DNA from: Bog-473 sp963836605
GTDB taxonomy: Bacteria > Actinomycetota > Acidimicrobiia > Acidimicrobiales > RAAP-2
Reading direction: 5' to 3'
Assembly (NCBI GenBank): GCA_963836605.1
Contig: CAWIKB010000011.1
Span: 124,001-188,000, forward strand
DNA: 64,000 nucleotides
A program made the translations under genes and the position numbers. This document shows positions 8,109-16,767 of this stretch, piece by piece (within the stretch, counting starts at the first letter, position 1; the number at the start of each line of letters is the position of its first letter). The notes below the pieces were generated by a model. The model made no database searches. It saw only the letters and a program-made list of their open reading frames with translations, and had not been told where the DNA came from.

Positions 8109-8864
8109 GTGCGGGCGCGAGTGGGCACTGTCCGGGCGCACATGGACTACGTCCCCGGCCGTCACGGTCCGTGGCCCAGCCGGGGTCTCGACGACGAGGC
8201 GGCCGGCATCGTCAATCTCGTCGGCGATGCCGCTGATCGACTCGGCGGCCAGCTCCACCCGTATGTGCTGGCCCAGGGTGGCACAGCGCCGGCGCATCTC
8301 GGCGGCCAGCTCCCGGCGGCCATCGGGGTGGTCCAGGAGGCCCCGTCGGGGGGCCAGCGCGTGGAGCAACGCGCCCAGAAGCTCGTGGCGTTCCACCGGC
8401 GCCGCGCGTAGGTCATTGAGGCAGGTGCCTCGCACCGCGGGGGGCCCGGGCCAGGCCACGTTGAGGCCGATGCCGACGACGACGGCGCAGGTGGCGCCGG
8501 CGAATTCCGCCTCGGCCAGCACCCCGGCCAGCTTGGCCTGGCCCACCATGAGGTCGTTGGGCCACTTGAGCAGCGGGCTGACCCCGGCCACCTGGCGGCA
8601 CGCCGCCGACGCCGCCAGGGCCACGGCGGCAGAGCAGAGGTGCAGTTCAGCCGGGTCGAGGTCGGGCCGGAACAGGATCGAGGTGAGCAACGAGGCCCCG
8701 GGGGGCGACTCCCAACGGCGATCCAGCCGGCCCCGACCGGCCCGCTGATGGTCCGCTACGGCCACGGTCCCTTCGGGGGCGCCGGTCCGGGCTTCGGCCA
8801 GGAGGTAGCTGTTGGTCGAGTCGATGGACTCGAACCAGCGAACGTCCCACTCCCCTGCCCACAT
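8106..8864 (-). CDS. birA: Biotin-[acetyl-CoA-carboxylase] ligase
   Basis: 252 residues. Attaches biotin to the carrier lysine of biotin carboxylases through biotinyl-AMP. Features: SIDSTNSYL near the N-terminus, the biotinyl-AMP loop AGRGRLDRRWESPPGASL (family GRGRxxRxW), the KWPNDLMV segment, and VGIGLNVAW. There is no N-terminal DNA-binding helix-turn-helix, so it is a monofunctional ligase. I place the start at ATG 8864, not GTG 8873, because a TAGGGT -10 box overlaps that GTG and sits 7 nt before the ATG. It is divergent from its probable substrate, the BCCP-bearing subunit at 8924. Confidence 0.9.
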   Translation of the reverse strand: MWAGEWDVRWFESIDSTNSYLLAEARTGAPEGTVAVADHQRAGRGRLDRRWESPPGASLLTSILFRPDLDPAELHLCSAAVALAASAACRQVAGVSPLLKWPNDLMVGQAKLAGVLAEAEFAGATCAVVVGIGLNVAWPGPPAVRGTCLNDLRAAPVERHELLGALLHALAPRRGLLDHPDGRRELAAEMRRRCATLGQHIRVELAAESISGIADEIDDAGRLVVETPAGPRTVTAGDVVHVRPDSAHSRPH

Positions 8865-8871
8865 GGCGGAC

Positions 8872-8877
8872 ACCCTA
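8872..8877 (-). promoter_or_regulatory. -10 box of birA
   Basis: TAGGGT, 7 nt before the chosen birA ATG. The near-leaderless spacing decides between two candidate start codons. Confidence 0.5.
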
Positions 8878-8923
8878 GGATCCCTGCAAATCTGAAGGAC
8901 CCTCCAGAATCGAAAGGCGCAGC

Positions 8924-10693
8924 GTGCTCAAGAAGATCCTCATCGCCAACCGCGGAGAGATCGCAGTCCGTATCATCCGGACCTGCCGCGAGATGGGCAT
9001 CGCCACCGTTGCCGTCTACTCCAATCTCGACCGCGACGCCCTCCACGTCCGCATGGCCGACGAGGCCTACGCGCTGGGTGGGGAGACGGCGGCCGAGAGC
9101 TACCTCAACACCGAGGCCATCCTCGACGCCATCGAGAAGAGCGGGGCCGACGCGGTGCACCCCGGGTACGGGTTCTTCTCCGAGAACACCGACTTCGCCC
9201 GGGCCATCACCGACCGCGGGGCGACGTTCATCGGCCCACCGCCCGAGGCTATTGAGGTGATGGGCGACAAGATCAGTTCACGCCTGGCCGCCGAGCGGGC
9301 CGGGGTGGAAGGCGTCCCGGGGCGCTCGGAGCCCCTGACCTCGCCCGACGAAGTCGTGGCCTTCGGCGAGGAGGCCGGCTGGCCGGTCGCCATCAAGGCC
9401 GCCTACGGCGGCGGCGGCCGGGGCATGAAGGTGGTCGAGAGCGCCGGCGCCGCAGCCGAGGCCATGGAGTCCGCCCAGCGGGAGGCCCAGGCCTACTTCG
9501 GCCGGCCGGAGATCTACGTCGAGCGCTACCTGGGGTGGCCCCGCCACGTCGAGATGCAGGTGCTGGCCGACACCCATGGCACCACCTTGTGGCTGGGCGA
9601 GCGTGACTGCTCCATGCAACGCCGCCACCAGAAGCTGGTGGAGGAGAGCCCGGCTCCCGACTTCCCCGACGAGATCCGCCGGGCCATGGGCGGCGCCGCC
9701 GTCAAGGTGTCGCAGGCCTGTGGCTACTACAACGCCGGCACCGTGGAATTCCTGTACCAGGACGGCGAGTTCTACTTCCTCGAGATGAACACCAGGCTCC
9801 AGGTGGAGCATCCGGTGACCGAGCTGGTGACCGGCCTCGACCTGGTGGCCTGGCAGATCCGCATCGCCGCGGGCGAGCCCCTCACCTTCGGCCAGGACGA
9901 CGTGGCCCGCAACGGTCACGCCATCGAGGTACGGATCAACGCCGAGGACCCGAACGGAGGCCGCTTCTCGCCCTCCCCCGGGACGATCGCCAAATTCCAT
10001 ACTCCCTCGGGACCGGGAGTGCGGCTCGATGCGGGCTACGAGTCCGGTGACACGGTCAGCCAGTACTACGACAACCTGGTGGCCAAATTGATCGTCTGGG
10101 CGAGTGACAGGGAGTCGGCCCGCCGGCGCATGCTCCGGGCCCTCTCGGAAACCAGGATCACCGGGATCGCCACCACCATCCCGGCCCATGTCGCCATCCT
10201 CAGCCACGCCGACTTCGCTGAGGCTCGGCACTCCACCAAGTGGGTCGAGGAGGTGCTCGACCTCAGCCACCTCCCGGCCGAAGCGGTTGACACCAGCCCG
10301 GTGGCCGTGGTGCCGGCGGACGAAGAGGTCCCCCTGGTCCAGCGCGACGTGACCGCCGAGGTGGACGGCCGTCGCTTCGCCGTCAAGCTCTGGGTACCCG
10401 ACCTGGGGATGGTGGCCGGCCCGCGTGCACCCGTGCGGGCCAAGCGCGCCGCGGCGGGATCGGCCGTCGGCGGCACCGGCGCGGGTGACGTGGCCGTGCC
10501 CATGCAGGGCACCATCGTCAAGATGCTGGTCGCCGTCGGTGACCGGGTCGAGGTGGGGCAGACCATCTGCCTGCTCGAGGCCATGAAGATGGAGAACGCG
10601 GTGACGGCCGAGAAGGACGGCGTGGTCAAGGAAGTGCGGGCGGCGGCGGGAGACTCGGTCGGCGCGGGCGACGTCGTCGCCGTGATCGAATAG
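8924..10693 (+). CDS. Acyl-CoA (acetyl/propionyl) carboxylase alpha subunit: biotin carboxylase plus BCCP
   Basis: 589 residues. ATP-grasp biotin carboxylase joined to a C-terminal biotin carrier domain. It carboxylates its own biotin for transfer to an acyl-CoA by a separate beta subunit that is not in this window. Motifs: N-terminal LIANRGEIAVRI, ATP loop GGGGRGMK, EMNTRLQVEHPVTE, and biotinylation site EAMKMEN with Lys555. GTG start with Shine-Dalgarno GAAAGG 6 nt away. Actinobacterial homologues serve acetyl- and propionyl-CoA carboxylases; the mutase and PduO genes nearby favour a propionyl-CoA role, which is inference. Confidence 0.92.
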   Translation: MLKKILIANRGEIAVRIIRTCREMGIATVAVYSNLDRDALHVRMADEAYALGGETAAESYLNTEAILDAIEKSGADAVHPGYGFFSENTDFARAITDRGATFIGPPPEAIEVMGDKISSRLAAERAGVEGVPGRSEPLTSPDEVVAFGEEAGWPVAIKAAYGGGGRGMKVVESAGAAAEAMESAQREAQAYFGRPEIYVERYLGWPRHVEMQVLADTHGTTLWLGERDCSMQRRHQKLVEESPAPDFPDEIRRAMGGAAVKVSQACGYYNAGTVEFLYQDGEFYFLEMNTRLQVEHPVTELVTGLDLVAWQIRIAAGEPLTFGQDDVARNGHAIEVRINAEDPNGGRFSPSPGTIAKFHTPSGPGVRLDAGYESGDTVSQYYDNLVAKLIVWASDRESARRRMLRALSETRITGIATTIPAHVAILSHADFAEARHSTKWVEEVLDLSHLPAEAVDTSPVAVVPADEEVPLVQRDVTAEVDGRRFAVKLWVPDLGMVAGPRAPVRAKRAAAGSAVGGTGAGDVAVPMQGTIVKMLVAVGDRVEVGQTICLLEAMKMENAVTAEKDGVVKEVRAAAGDSVGAGDVVAVIE

Positions 10694-10698
10694 GCGAC

Positions 10699-11871
10699 AT
10701 GCCCAACCCGAGCAGCCAAGCGACCAAGGACGCGGCGGCCTCGGTCATCGACCGCCACCTGGCCGACCTGGTGGCCCTGAGCCACTCGGTCCACGACACC
10801 CCCGAGCTCTGCTTCAACGAGACCCGCTCGGCCAGAGCGGCGGCCGACGCCCTGCGGGCCGGCGGCCTCGGGGTCACCGAGGGCGTCTACGACCTCCCCA
10901 CCGCATTCGAATCCCGGTCAGGTGCGGGCGAGCTGGTCGTGGCTGTGTGCGCCGAGTACGACGCCCTGCCCGACGTCGGTCATGCCTGCGGGCACAACGT
11001 CATCGCGGCCTCGGCCGTCGGGGCCGGCCTGGCGCTGGCCGCGGTGGGCGAACAGATCGGCCTGCAGGTGCGGGTGCTGGGCACACCGGCCGAAGAGGGA
11101 GGCGGGGGCAAGATCTTCATGCTCGAGCGCGGCGCCTTCGAGGGCGTGCACGCCGCCATGATGGTCCACCCCTGGCCCATCGAGCGTCTGACCGGGGCGT
11201 GCCTGGCCGTCTCCCACTTCGACGTGCACTTCGCCGGCATCGAGGCCCACGCCTCAGCAGCCCCATGGGAAGGGGTGAACGCGCTCGACGCCATGACCAT
11301 CTCCCAGGTGGCCCTCGGCCTGCTCCGCCAGCAGTTGCCCCCCGGCGACCAGGTGCACGGGGTGATCACCCATGGCGGGGGCGCGGCCAACGTCATCCCG
11401 GCCAAGGTCACCGGTCGCTTCATGGTGCGTTCGCGCACCATCGCGGCGCTGGGGGCCGCCGATCCCCGGGTGCGGGCCTGCTTCGAGGCCGGGGCCCTGG
11501 CCACGGGCTGCACCGTGACCTACGAGGAGCTGTCGCCGGTGTACTCGCACATGGAGGCCGACCCTGCCCTGCTGGCCGCCTACCGCGCCAACGCCGAAGC
11601 CCTGGGCCGGACCTTCGAGGCCGACGACGCCGACACCCCGTTGCCCACCTTCTCGACCGACATGGCCAATGTCTCGCTGGCCGTCCCCACCATCCACCCC
11701 CTCATCGGCATAGAGACCAACGGCGCCGTCAACCACCAGCACGAGTTCGCCGCCGCCGCCATCACGCCATCGGCCGACGCCGCCGTGCGGGACGGCGCCG
11801 TGGCCATGGCCTGGACGGCCATCGACGCCGCCACCGACCCCGACCTCCGGGCGAGGCTGCTGGGCCGGTGA
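10699..11871 (+). CDS. M20-family amidohydrolase/peptidase (AbgB/M20D-like)
   Basis: 390 residues. Members hydrolyse N-acyl or aminobenzoyl amide bonds with one or two metals. Metal-site features: CAEYDALPDVGHACGHN (Asp and His ligands), and EEGGGGKIFML with the catalytic/metal Glu pair, followed by a dimerisation domain insert and a C-terminal STDMANVS region. It lies 5 nt after the biotin carboxylase gene and overlaps the next gene by GTGA, so the three form one operon. The substrate cannot be told from sequence. Confidence 0.82.
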   Translation: MPNPSSQATKDAAASVIDRHLADLVALSHSVHDTPELCFNETRSARAAADALRAGGLGVTEGVYDLPTAFESRSGAGELVVAVCAEYDALPDVGHACGHNVIAASAVGAGLALAAVGEQIGLQVRVLGTPAEEGGGGKIFMLERGAFEGVHAAMMVHPWPIERLTGACLAVSHFDVHFAGIEAHASAAPWEGVNALDAMTISQVALGLLRQQLPPGDQVHGVITHGGGAANVIPAKVTGRFMVRSRTIAALGAADPRVRACFEAGALATGCTVTYEELSPVYSHMEADPALLAAYRANAEALGRTFEADDADTPLPTFSTDMANVSLAVPTIHPLIGIETNGAVNHQHEFAAAAITPSADAAVRDGAVAMAWTAIDAATDPDLRARLLGR

Positions 11872-12164
11872 TCACCGAGCACGCCGTGCTTCAGGTCATC
11901 CCGGGCCGGGAGGACGAGTTCATGGGGACCATGGACCAGGCCACGTCGTTGATGGCCCGGAGCCCGGGCTTCGTGTCCCTGCGGGTCGAACGCGGCCTCG
12001 AGAACCCGAGCACCTTCCTCCTGCTGGTGGAATGGGAGACCCTCGAAGCCCACACCGAAAGCTTCCGGGGCTCGGAGGCCTATGGGGAGTGGCGCAGTCT
12101 GCTGCACCACTTCTACGACCCGTTCCCGGTGGTCGAGCACTTCGCGCGGGTGGTCACGGCCTGA
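11868..12164 (+). CDS. Antibiotic biosynthesis monooxygenase (ABM) domain protein
   Basis: 98 residues, a single ferredoxin-like ABM domain: ITEHAVLQVIPGREDEF, an MARSPGFVSLRVERG strand-helix region and SEAYGEWRS. Such small dimeric proteins include quinol monooxygenases and heme-degrading enzymes; many have no known substrate. The GTG start overlaps the preceding TGA (GTGA), implying coupled translation. No metal-binding or heme-ligand residue can be assigned with confidence. Confidence 0.75.
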   Translation: MITEHAVLQVIPGREDEFMGTMDQATSLMARSPGFVSLRVERGLENPSTFLLLVEWETLEAHTESFRGSEAYGEWRSLLHHFYDPFPVVEHFARVVTA

Positions 12165-12229
12165 GCCGGCCCGCCGCGTCAGAAGTCCGTGCGCCGATCG
12201 CACCCCGGGCCGGTGACGCGTGACAGCCG

Positions 12230-13807
12230 GTGACCCGTGACGTCGGTGCCCACGTGACCTCGCTGCGGAAACAGAGACTGACCCTCTTCGCGATGTGCAT
12301 GTCGCAGGGCATGATCCTGCTCGACGTCACGATCGTGAACATCGCACTGCCCTCGATCCAGAGCGAACTGCACATGTCGCCGGGTCTGCTGGAGTGGGTG
12401 ATCAGCGCCTACGCCCTGTCCCTGGCCACGTTCATTCCCCTCGGCGGGACCTTGGGCGACCGTTTCGGCCGCAAACGGGTCTTTCTGGCGGGACTCGTGG
12501 TGTTCACCCTGGCGTCCGCCGCCTGTGCCCTCTCGACGGTCGACGTCGCCCTGATCTCGTTTCGCGTCCTCCAGGGGGTGGGCGGCGCCGTCATGTCCGC
12601 CCTGACCCTTTCGATTCTCTCGGAGACGTACCCGTCGGAGACCCGGGCCGGAGCGATCGGGATCTGGTCCGCCATCGCCGGTCTCGGGTTCGGCCTGGGA
12701 CCGGTGGTCGGCGGTGTCCTTCTGGCCAACTTCGGCTGGTCCTCCATCTTCTGGGTCAACGTTCCCGCCGGGGTGCTCGCGTTCGTCGTCACCGTGGTCG
12801 GGGTGGCCGAGTCCCGCGACCCGGTGGCGCGGCGCTTCGATGCGGTGGGCGTGCTCCTGTCCGCCCTCGGCCTCCTGGGAGTGACCTTCGGCTTCGTCGA
12901 GGCGGCGGACCGTCCTTTCTCCTCCGCCGCGGTGTTCGGCCCGGTGGCCGCGGGCATCGTGCTGCTGATCGCGTTCGCCTTCTGGGAGCGTCGATCGACT
13001 TCCCCCATGGCACCCCCCACCCTGCTGGCGGATCGTCGCTTCGGGGTCTCGTGCAGCGTGTACTTCCTGGCCTACCTGGCCCTGGCCAGCGTCATGTTCT
13101 TCGCCACCCTCCTCTTCCAGAACGTGAAGGGCTGGTCCGCGCTCAGCACCGGACTGTCGTGGATGGCCATGAACGCGCCGTTCATCCTGGTGGCTCAGCT
13201 CAGCGGCCGGATCCACCGCCGGTTCTCGAGCTCGGCGGTGGTCGTCGCCGGTTGCCTCGTGGCCGCCAGCGGCGTCATCCTCCTGAGCCAGGTCACGACC
13301 ACCAGCCCGTTCGTGGTGGCGGGCATCGGCTACGTGCTGCTCGGAGCCGGGTACGGCGCCCTCACTCCAGCCATCGCCAACGTGGCCATGCAGAGGGTCG
13401 CCGTCGGGACCTCGGGCATCGCGTCGGGCCTCCTGAACACGAGTCGCCAGGTCGGCACCGCCGTCGGTCTGGGCATCGTGGGCTTCCTCGGGGTGAGCAC
13501 GGCCACCCACGCCTGGTTGGCCCACGTGGGGCAGCTGCCGGCGGCGACCCAGGGGGCGGCGGCGGGGCTGGCCCAGAGCGTCGCCGGCGGGAACATCGAG
13601 TCGGTCACGACCGCGCTCGGTTCGGCCGCGTCCGCACCGGCCACGGCGGCCTTCCTCCATGGTTACGAGATCGCCATCATCGTCTGCGGGTTGGCCCTCC
13701 TCGTGGCTGGAGCGATCGGCTACATGGGCCTCCGCCGCGGCGGCGACCCGATCGCGGCCACGGCCGCCGCCGGCCCGGCCGGCACTGTGGGCATCGACCT
13801 GGCCTGA
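12230..13807 (+). CDS. MFS drug exporter, DHA2 (EmrB/QacA) type
   Basis: 525 residues with about 14 hydrophobic segments, as expected for 14-TM proton-driven exporters. Early motifs: LDVTIVNIALPSI in TM1 (family D1 motif), the GDRFGRKRVF loop (motif A), and the GLGFGLGPVVGGVL antiporter motif C in TM5. Located in the cytoplasmic membrane; substrates are typically hydrophobic drugs or metabolites. The GTG at 12230 is the first plausible start; a GTG eight codons later is also possible. There is no regulator gene beside it. Confidence 0.88.
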   Translation: MTRDVGAHVTSLRKQRLTLFAMCMSQGMILLDVTIVNIALPSIQSELHMSPGLLEWVISAYALSLATFIPLGGTLGDRFGRKRVFLAGLVVFTLASAACALSTVDVALISFRVLQGVGGAVMSALTLSILSETYPSETRAGAIGIWSAIAGLGFGLGPVVGGVLLANFGWSSIFWVNVPAGVLAFVVTVVGVAESRDPVARRFDAVGVLLSALGLLGVTFGFVEAADRPFSSAAVFGPVAAGIVLLIAFAFWERRSTSPMAPPTLLADRRFGVSCSVYFLAYLALASVMFFATLLFQNVKGWSALSTGLSWMAMNAPFILVAQLSGRIHRRFSSSAVVVAGCLVAASGVILLSQVTTTSPFVVAGIGYVLLGAGYGALTPAIANVAMQRVAVGTSGIASGLLNTSRQVGTAVGLGIVGFLGVSTATHAWLAHVGQLPAATQGAAAGLAQSVAGGNIESVTTALGSAASAPATAAFLHGYEIAIIVCGLALLVAGAIGYMGLRRGGDPIAATAAAGPAGTVGIDLA

Positions 13808-13879
13808 CGGGGATCCCGACGCGTGGCTCAGCCCCGACCGCGACCCGACACCGACCGGACGAGGTTGCAACCTGTCCCG

Positions 13880-13885
13880 TATCGT
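13880..13885 (+). promoter_or_regulatory. -10 box of the methyltransferase gene
   Basis: TATCGT, 7 nt before the ATG at 13893, consistent with a near-leaderless transcript. Confidence 0.5.
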
Positions 13886-13892
13886 CTCCGCC

Positions 13893-14711
13893 ATGGGTGA
13901 AGCCGAGGATGTCCTGCGGCACTACGCGGCCATTCGGGAGGAGGACCGCATCACTTCGGGGCTGGGCCAGCTCGAATTCTTCCGGACCCAGGAGGTTCTG
14001 CGCCGCCACCTCCCGCCGCCACCGGCACGGGTGTTGGACGTCGGCGGCGGGACAGGGACCCACGCCGCATGGCTGGCGGAGGACGGCTACCAGGTCCACG
14101 TGGTCGACGTCACGCCGCGCCACGTCGAAAAGGTCCGAAGTGACCTCGGTCCCGCCGGGGTGACCGCCGAGGTCGGCGACGCCCGACGGCTCGACCTGGC
14201 CGACGGGAGCATCGATGTGGCTCTGCTGCTGGGTCCGCTGTACCACCTGACCGACGAAGGCGACCGGATGCAGGCGCTGCGCGAGGCCACGCGCGTGGTT
14301 CGGCCGGCCGGTTTGGTCGCGGTGGCCGTCATCAGTCGCTTCGCTTCGCTCTTTGACGGGCTCGCCCGGGGCTTTCTGTTCGACGCTGACTTCAGGAAGA
14401 TCGTCGAGCGAGACCTCGCCGAAGGGCAGCACAGGAACCCTGATGATCGCCCTCACTGGTTCACCACAGCGTTCTTTCATGACCCGGGCCAACTTCGTGC
14501 GGAGCTCGAGGGGGTCGGACTGGATGTGCGTGCACTGGTGGGACTCGAAGGACTGGCCGGATGGCTCAGAAGGCTCGGATTCCTGGACCAGAAGTGGGAG
14601 ACCCAAGAAGGAAGGGACGTCATCCTCTACGCGGCTCGGGCGGTCGAAGATGAGCCGTCGGTGCTCGGTCTGAGCGGCCACCTTCTCGCCATCGCCCGGG
14701 CACCCGGATGA
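13893..14711 (+). CDS. Class I SAM-dependent methyltransferase
   Basis: 272 residues. The SAM-binding motif I is VLDVGGGTGTHAAWLA, followed by an acidic VVDVTP strand end, GDARRLDL and the LLLGPLYHL post-motif II region. Substrate unknown. Start at ATG 13893, supported by the TATCGT -10 box and by the family-like start (LRHYAAIREEDR); sequence upstream is not conserved in character. Its stop overlaps the start of the DUF3089 gene (ATGA), so the two are co-translated. Confidence 0.8.
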   Translation: MGEAEDVLRHYAAIREEDRITSGLGQLEFFRTQEVLRRHLPPPPARVLDVGGGTGTHAAWLAEDGYQVHVVDVTPRHVEKVRSDLGPAGVTAEVGDARRLDLADGSIDVALLLGPLYHLTDEGDRMQALREATRVVRPAGLVAVAVISRFASLFDGLARGFLFDADFRKIVERDLAEGQHRNPDDRPHWFTTAFFHDPGQLRAELEGVGLDVRALVGLEGLAGWLRRLGFLDQKWETQEGRDVILYAARAVEDEPSVLGLSGHLLAIARAPG

Positions 14712-15970
14712 CGGTGAACGGGACGCCCCGATGGGCCCGCCGCCGATCGAAGCGGTGCCACCCCCTTGCCCTCGTGGGCCTGCTGCTGGGGATGGGCGCC
14801 GCGTCTGCCGTCGCCCCGCCACCGCTGGCGGCCGCGGGTGCACCGTCGGCCCGGAGTGCGGCGGTGGCGCAAGGAGCGGACCCGTCCCGCACCGACGCCG
14901 CCGGCGTCGAGTGGCTGTGTCGCCCGGGCCTGCCGAACAATCCCTGTCTCTCCAACGAGAACGCGCTGGTCGTGCGGGCGAGCGGCCGCAGATCCGTCCA
15001 ACTCTCCCGCCCGGCGCCCAACCCGCCCATCGACTGCTTCTACGTCTACCCGACCGTGAGCGGCGAACCGGGTGTCACCGCCAACCTGGAGATCCAGCCG
15101 GCGGAGTCCGGTGTCGCCCGACTGCAGGCTTCCCGCTTCTCCAAGGCCTGCAAGGTCTATGCCCCCATCTACCCCCAAGTCACCCGGTACGGGTTGACCC
15201 ATCCGGGTTCGGGCCTACGAAACGACATCCAACAGGGTTACGACGTGGTCCAGGCCGCCTGGAAGGACTACATGGAGCACTACAACCACGGGCGCGGCGT
15301 CGTGGTGATCGGGCACTCCCAGGGTTCGACCATGGCCCAGCAACTCCTGCGGACCCAGGTCGACCCGAATCCCCGCTCCCGTAAGCTCCTGGTCTCGGCC
15401 ATCCTCCCCGGTGGCAACGTCGTGGTCCCCGTGGGCGGGCGCGTGGGCGGTACCTTCGAGCACCTCGGGGCGTGCACGACCGCTTCGCAACTGCACTGCG
15501 TCATCGCGTATTCGAGTTTCGACCAGACGCCGCCAGCGGGAACGTTGTTCGGGAGACCCGGCACTGGGGTGAGCTTCCTGCACGTCACCCCCTCCCCGAC
15601 CAAGGGCATGATGGTGCTCTGCGTCAACCCGGCGCAGTTCACCTCCGGAAAGTCAGGAATTCTCCAGCCCTATTTCCCCAACCCCGGGTCCTCGCCGGCG
15701 TCGACCTCCGCCACTGCGCCCGGCACGTCCGCCCCAGTGCTCCCCTGGGTGACCCAACCCGACCTGTACTCGGGGAAGTGCAGGTACGAGAACGGAACGA
15801 GTTGGCTTCAGGTCACCGCGCCACTCGTGGCCGGAGACCCCCGGACGGTCGTCACTCCGGCTTTGGGGCCGGCCTGGGGACTCCACCTCGACGACGTCAA
15901 CCTCTTTCTCGGCAACCTGGTCGCCATCGTCTCGCAGCAGTCGAAGGCATTCGTCCGATCCCGCTCCTGA
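14708..15970 (+). CDS. DUF3089-family secreted alpha/beta hydrolase
   Basis: 420 residues. An N-terminal twin-arginine-like run (RRRSKR) precedes a hydrophobic segment at about residues 19-45, so the protein is probably exported. The body carries the DUF3089 features: DCFYVYPTV, YAPIYPQVTRYG, and the nucleophile elbow GHSQGS with Ser204. Likely an esterase or lipase of unknown substrate. Cysteine pairs such as C71/C80 could form disulfides outside the cell. Translationally coupled to the methyltransferase upstream. Confidence 0.78.
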   Translation: MTVNGTPRWARRRSKRCHPLALVGLLLGMGAASAVAPPPLAAAGAPSARSAAVAQGADPSRTDAAGVEWLCRPGLPNNPCLSNENALVVRASGRRSVQLSRPAPNPPIDCFYVYPTVSGEPGVTANLEIQPAESGVARLQASRFSKACKVYAPIYPQVTRYGLTHPGSGLRNDIQQGYDVVQAAWKDYMEHYNHGRGVVVIGHSQGSTMAQQLLRTQVDPNPRSRKLLVSAILPGGNVVVPVGGRVGGTFEHLGACTTASQLHCVIAYSSFDQTPPAGTLFGRPGTGVSFLHVTPSPTKGMMVLCVNPAQFTSGKSGILQPYFPNPGSSPASTSATAPGTSAPVLPWVTQPDLYSGKCRYENGTSWLQVTAPLVAGDPRTVVTPALGPAWGLHLDDVNLFLGNLVAIVSQQSKAFVRSRS

Positions 15971-16044
15971 CACGCACCGGGTGACCACCGGCACCGCCAC
16001 TGCACCGCTCAGCGGGCGGGGCCGAGTCTCCCCTGAAGGCGGGC

Positions 16045-16062
16045 CTCCGCCTCCGGCGGGAG
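16045..16062. terminator. GC-rich hairpin between convergent genes
   Basis: CTCCGCC, a TCC loop and GGCGGGAG form a stem with one bulge, between the convergent DUF3089 and GNAT genes. No T-run follows, so its role as a terminator is uncertain. Confidence 0.3.
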
Positions 16063-16089
16063 CGTCCACTGTCAGCCTCCCCTCTTCGA

Positions 16090-16767
16090 TCAGCTCTGCG
16101 CTCCGCTCTGCGCAGGACCGAGGAACATGTCGAGGCACCCGTCGAGCCCGAGCAACTCGATGTCGTCGCGACGGATGGTGTCCCAGTGGGCCCGGTCCAT
16201 GCGCAGGTGGAGGATGCGGCCCACCCCATCACGCCGGGGCAGCCGCTGCTCCCCGTTGTCCGAGTAGCCGAGCGAACGCGACGTGCCCAGCGAGGGCGCG
16301 TTGTCGTCGTAGGCCCCGCTGCGTGCCTCCTCGGCCCCGAGCCCGGCGAAGGCCAGGTGGAGGATGGCCTGGCGCATCTCCTTGCCCACCCCCTGGCCCT
16401 GGTGGTCCCGGCCCAACCACGACCCGGTCTCGACGGAACGGACCTGGGCGAAGTGCTGGGCCATCATGTCCTGGACACCGACCACCCGGCCGTCGACGAA
16501 GACGGCACCCGTGAAGTTCCACTTCTCGGCCGACCACTCGGCCCGTTGGCGCCACCACCACTGGGCGGACTCGCGCTCGCGTCGGGGCAGGGGCCGGTCG
16601 GTGAAGGGCGTGGTGAAGGGCATGGTCCCCGGGTCATGGATCCCGTCGGCGATGAGGGCGAGCAGCGCGCCGAACTCCTCTTCGCGGGGCAACCTGATCT
16701 CGAGGCGCGGGGTGCGGACGACCAGGTCGAACAGGGGCCAGAAGGGCCGTCGGTGCGGCATGCTCAC
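16090..16767 (-). CDS. GNAT-family N-acetyltransferase (RimJ/RimL-like)
   Basis: 225 residues. The RimL-type start (LVVRTPRLEIRLPREEEF) and the acetyl-CoA loop region (GSWLGRDHQGQGVGKEMRQA) are visible; the latter is the family's R/Q-x-x-G-x-G/A motif. Substrate unknown. The GTG at 16767 overlaps the stop of the mutase gene (GTGA); an ATG two codons later would also work. Co-transcription with the mutase is likely but no functional link is evident. Confidence 0.8.
   Translation of the reverse strand: MSMPHRRPFWPLFDLVVRTPRLEIRLPREEEFGALLALIADGIHDPGTMPFTTPFTDRPLPRRERESAQWWWRQRAEWSAEKWNFTGAVFVDGRVVGVQDMMAQHFAQVRSVETGSWLGRDHQGQGVGKEMRQAILHLAFAGLGAEEARSGAYDDNAPSLGTSRSLGYSDNGEQRLPRRDGVGRILHLRMDRAHWDTIRRDDIELLGLDGCLDMFLGPAQSGAQS

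Noticed and set aside
6471..8411. A 646-codon frame on plus, antisense to rmlD, rmlB and birA
   Set aside because: Three real genes with full motifs lie on the minus strand; the product is Gly/Val/Ala-rich without similarity.
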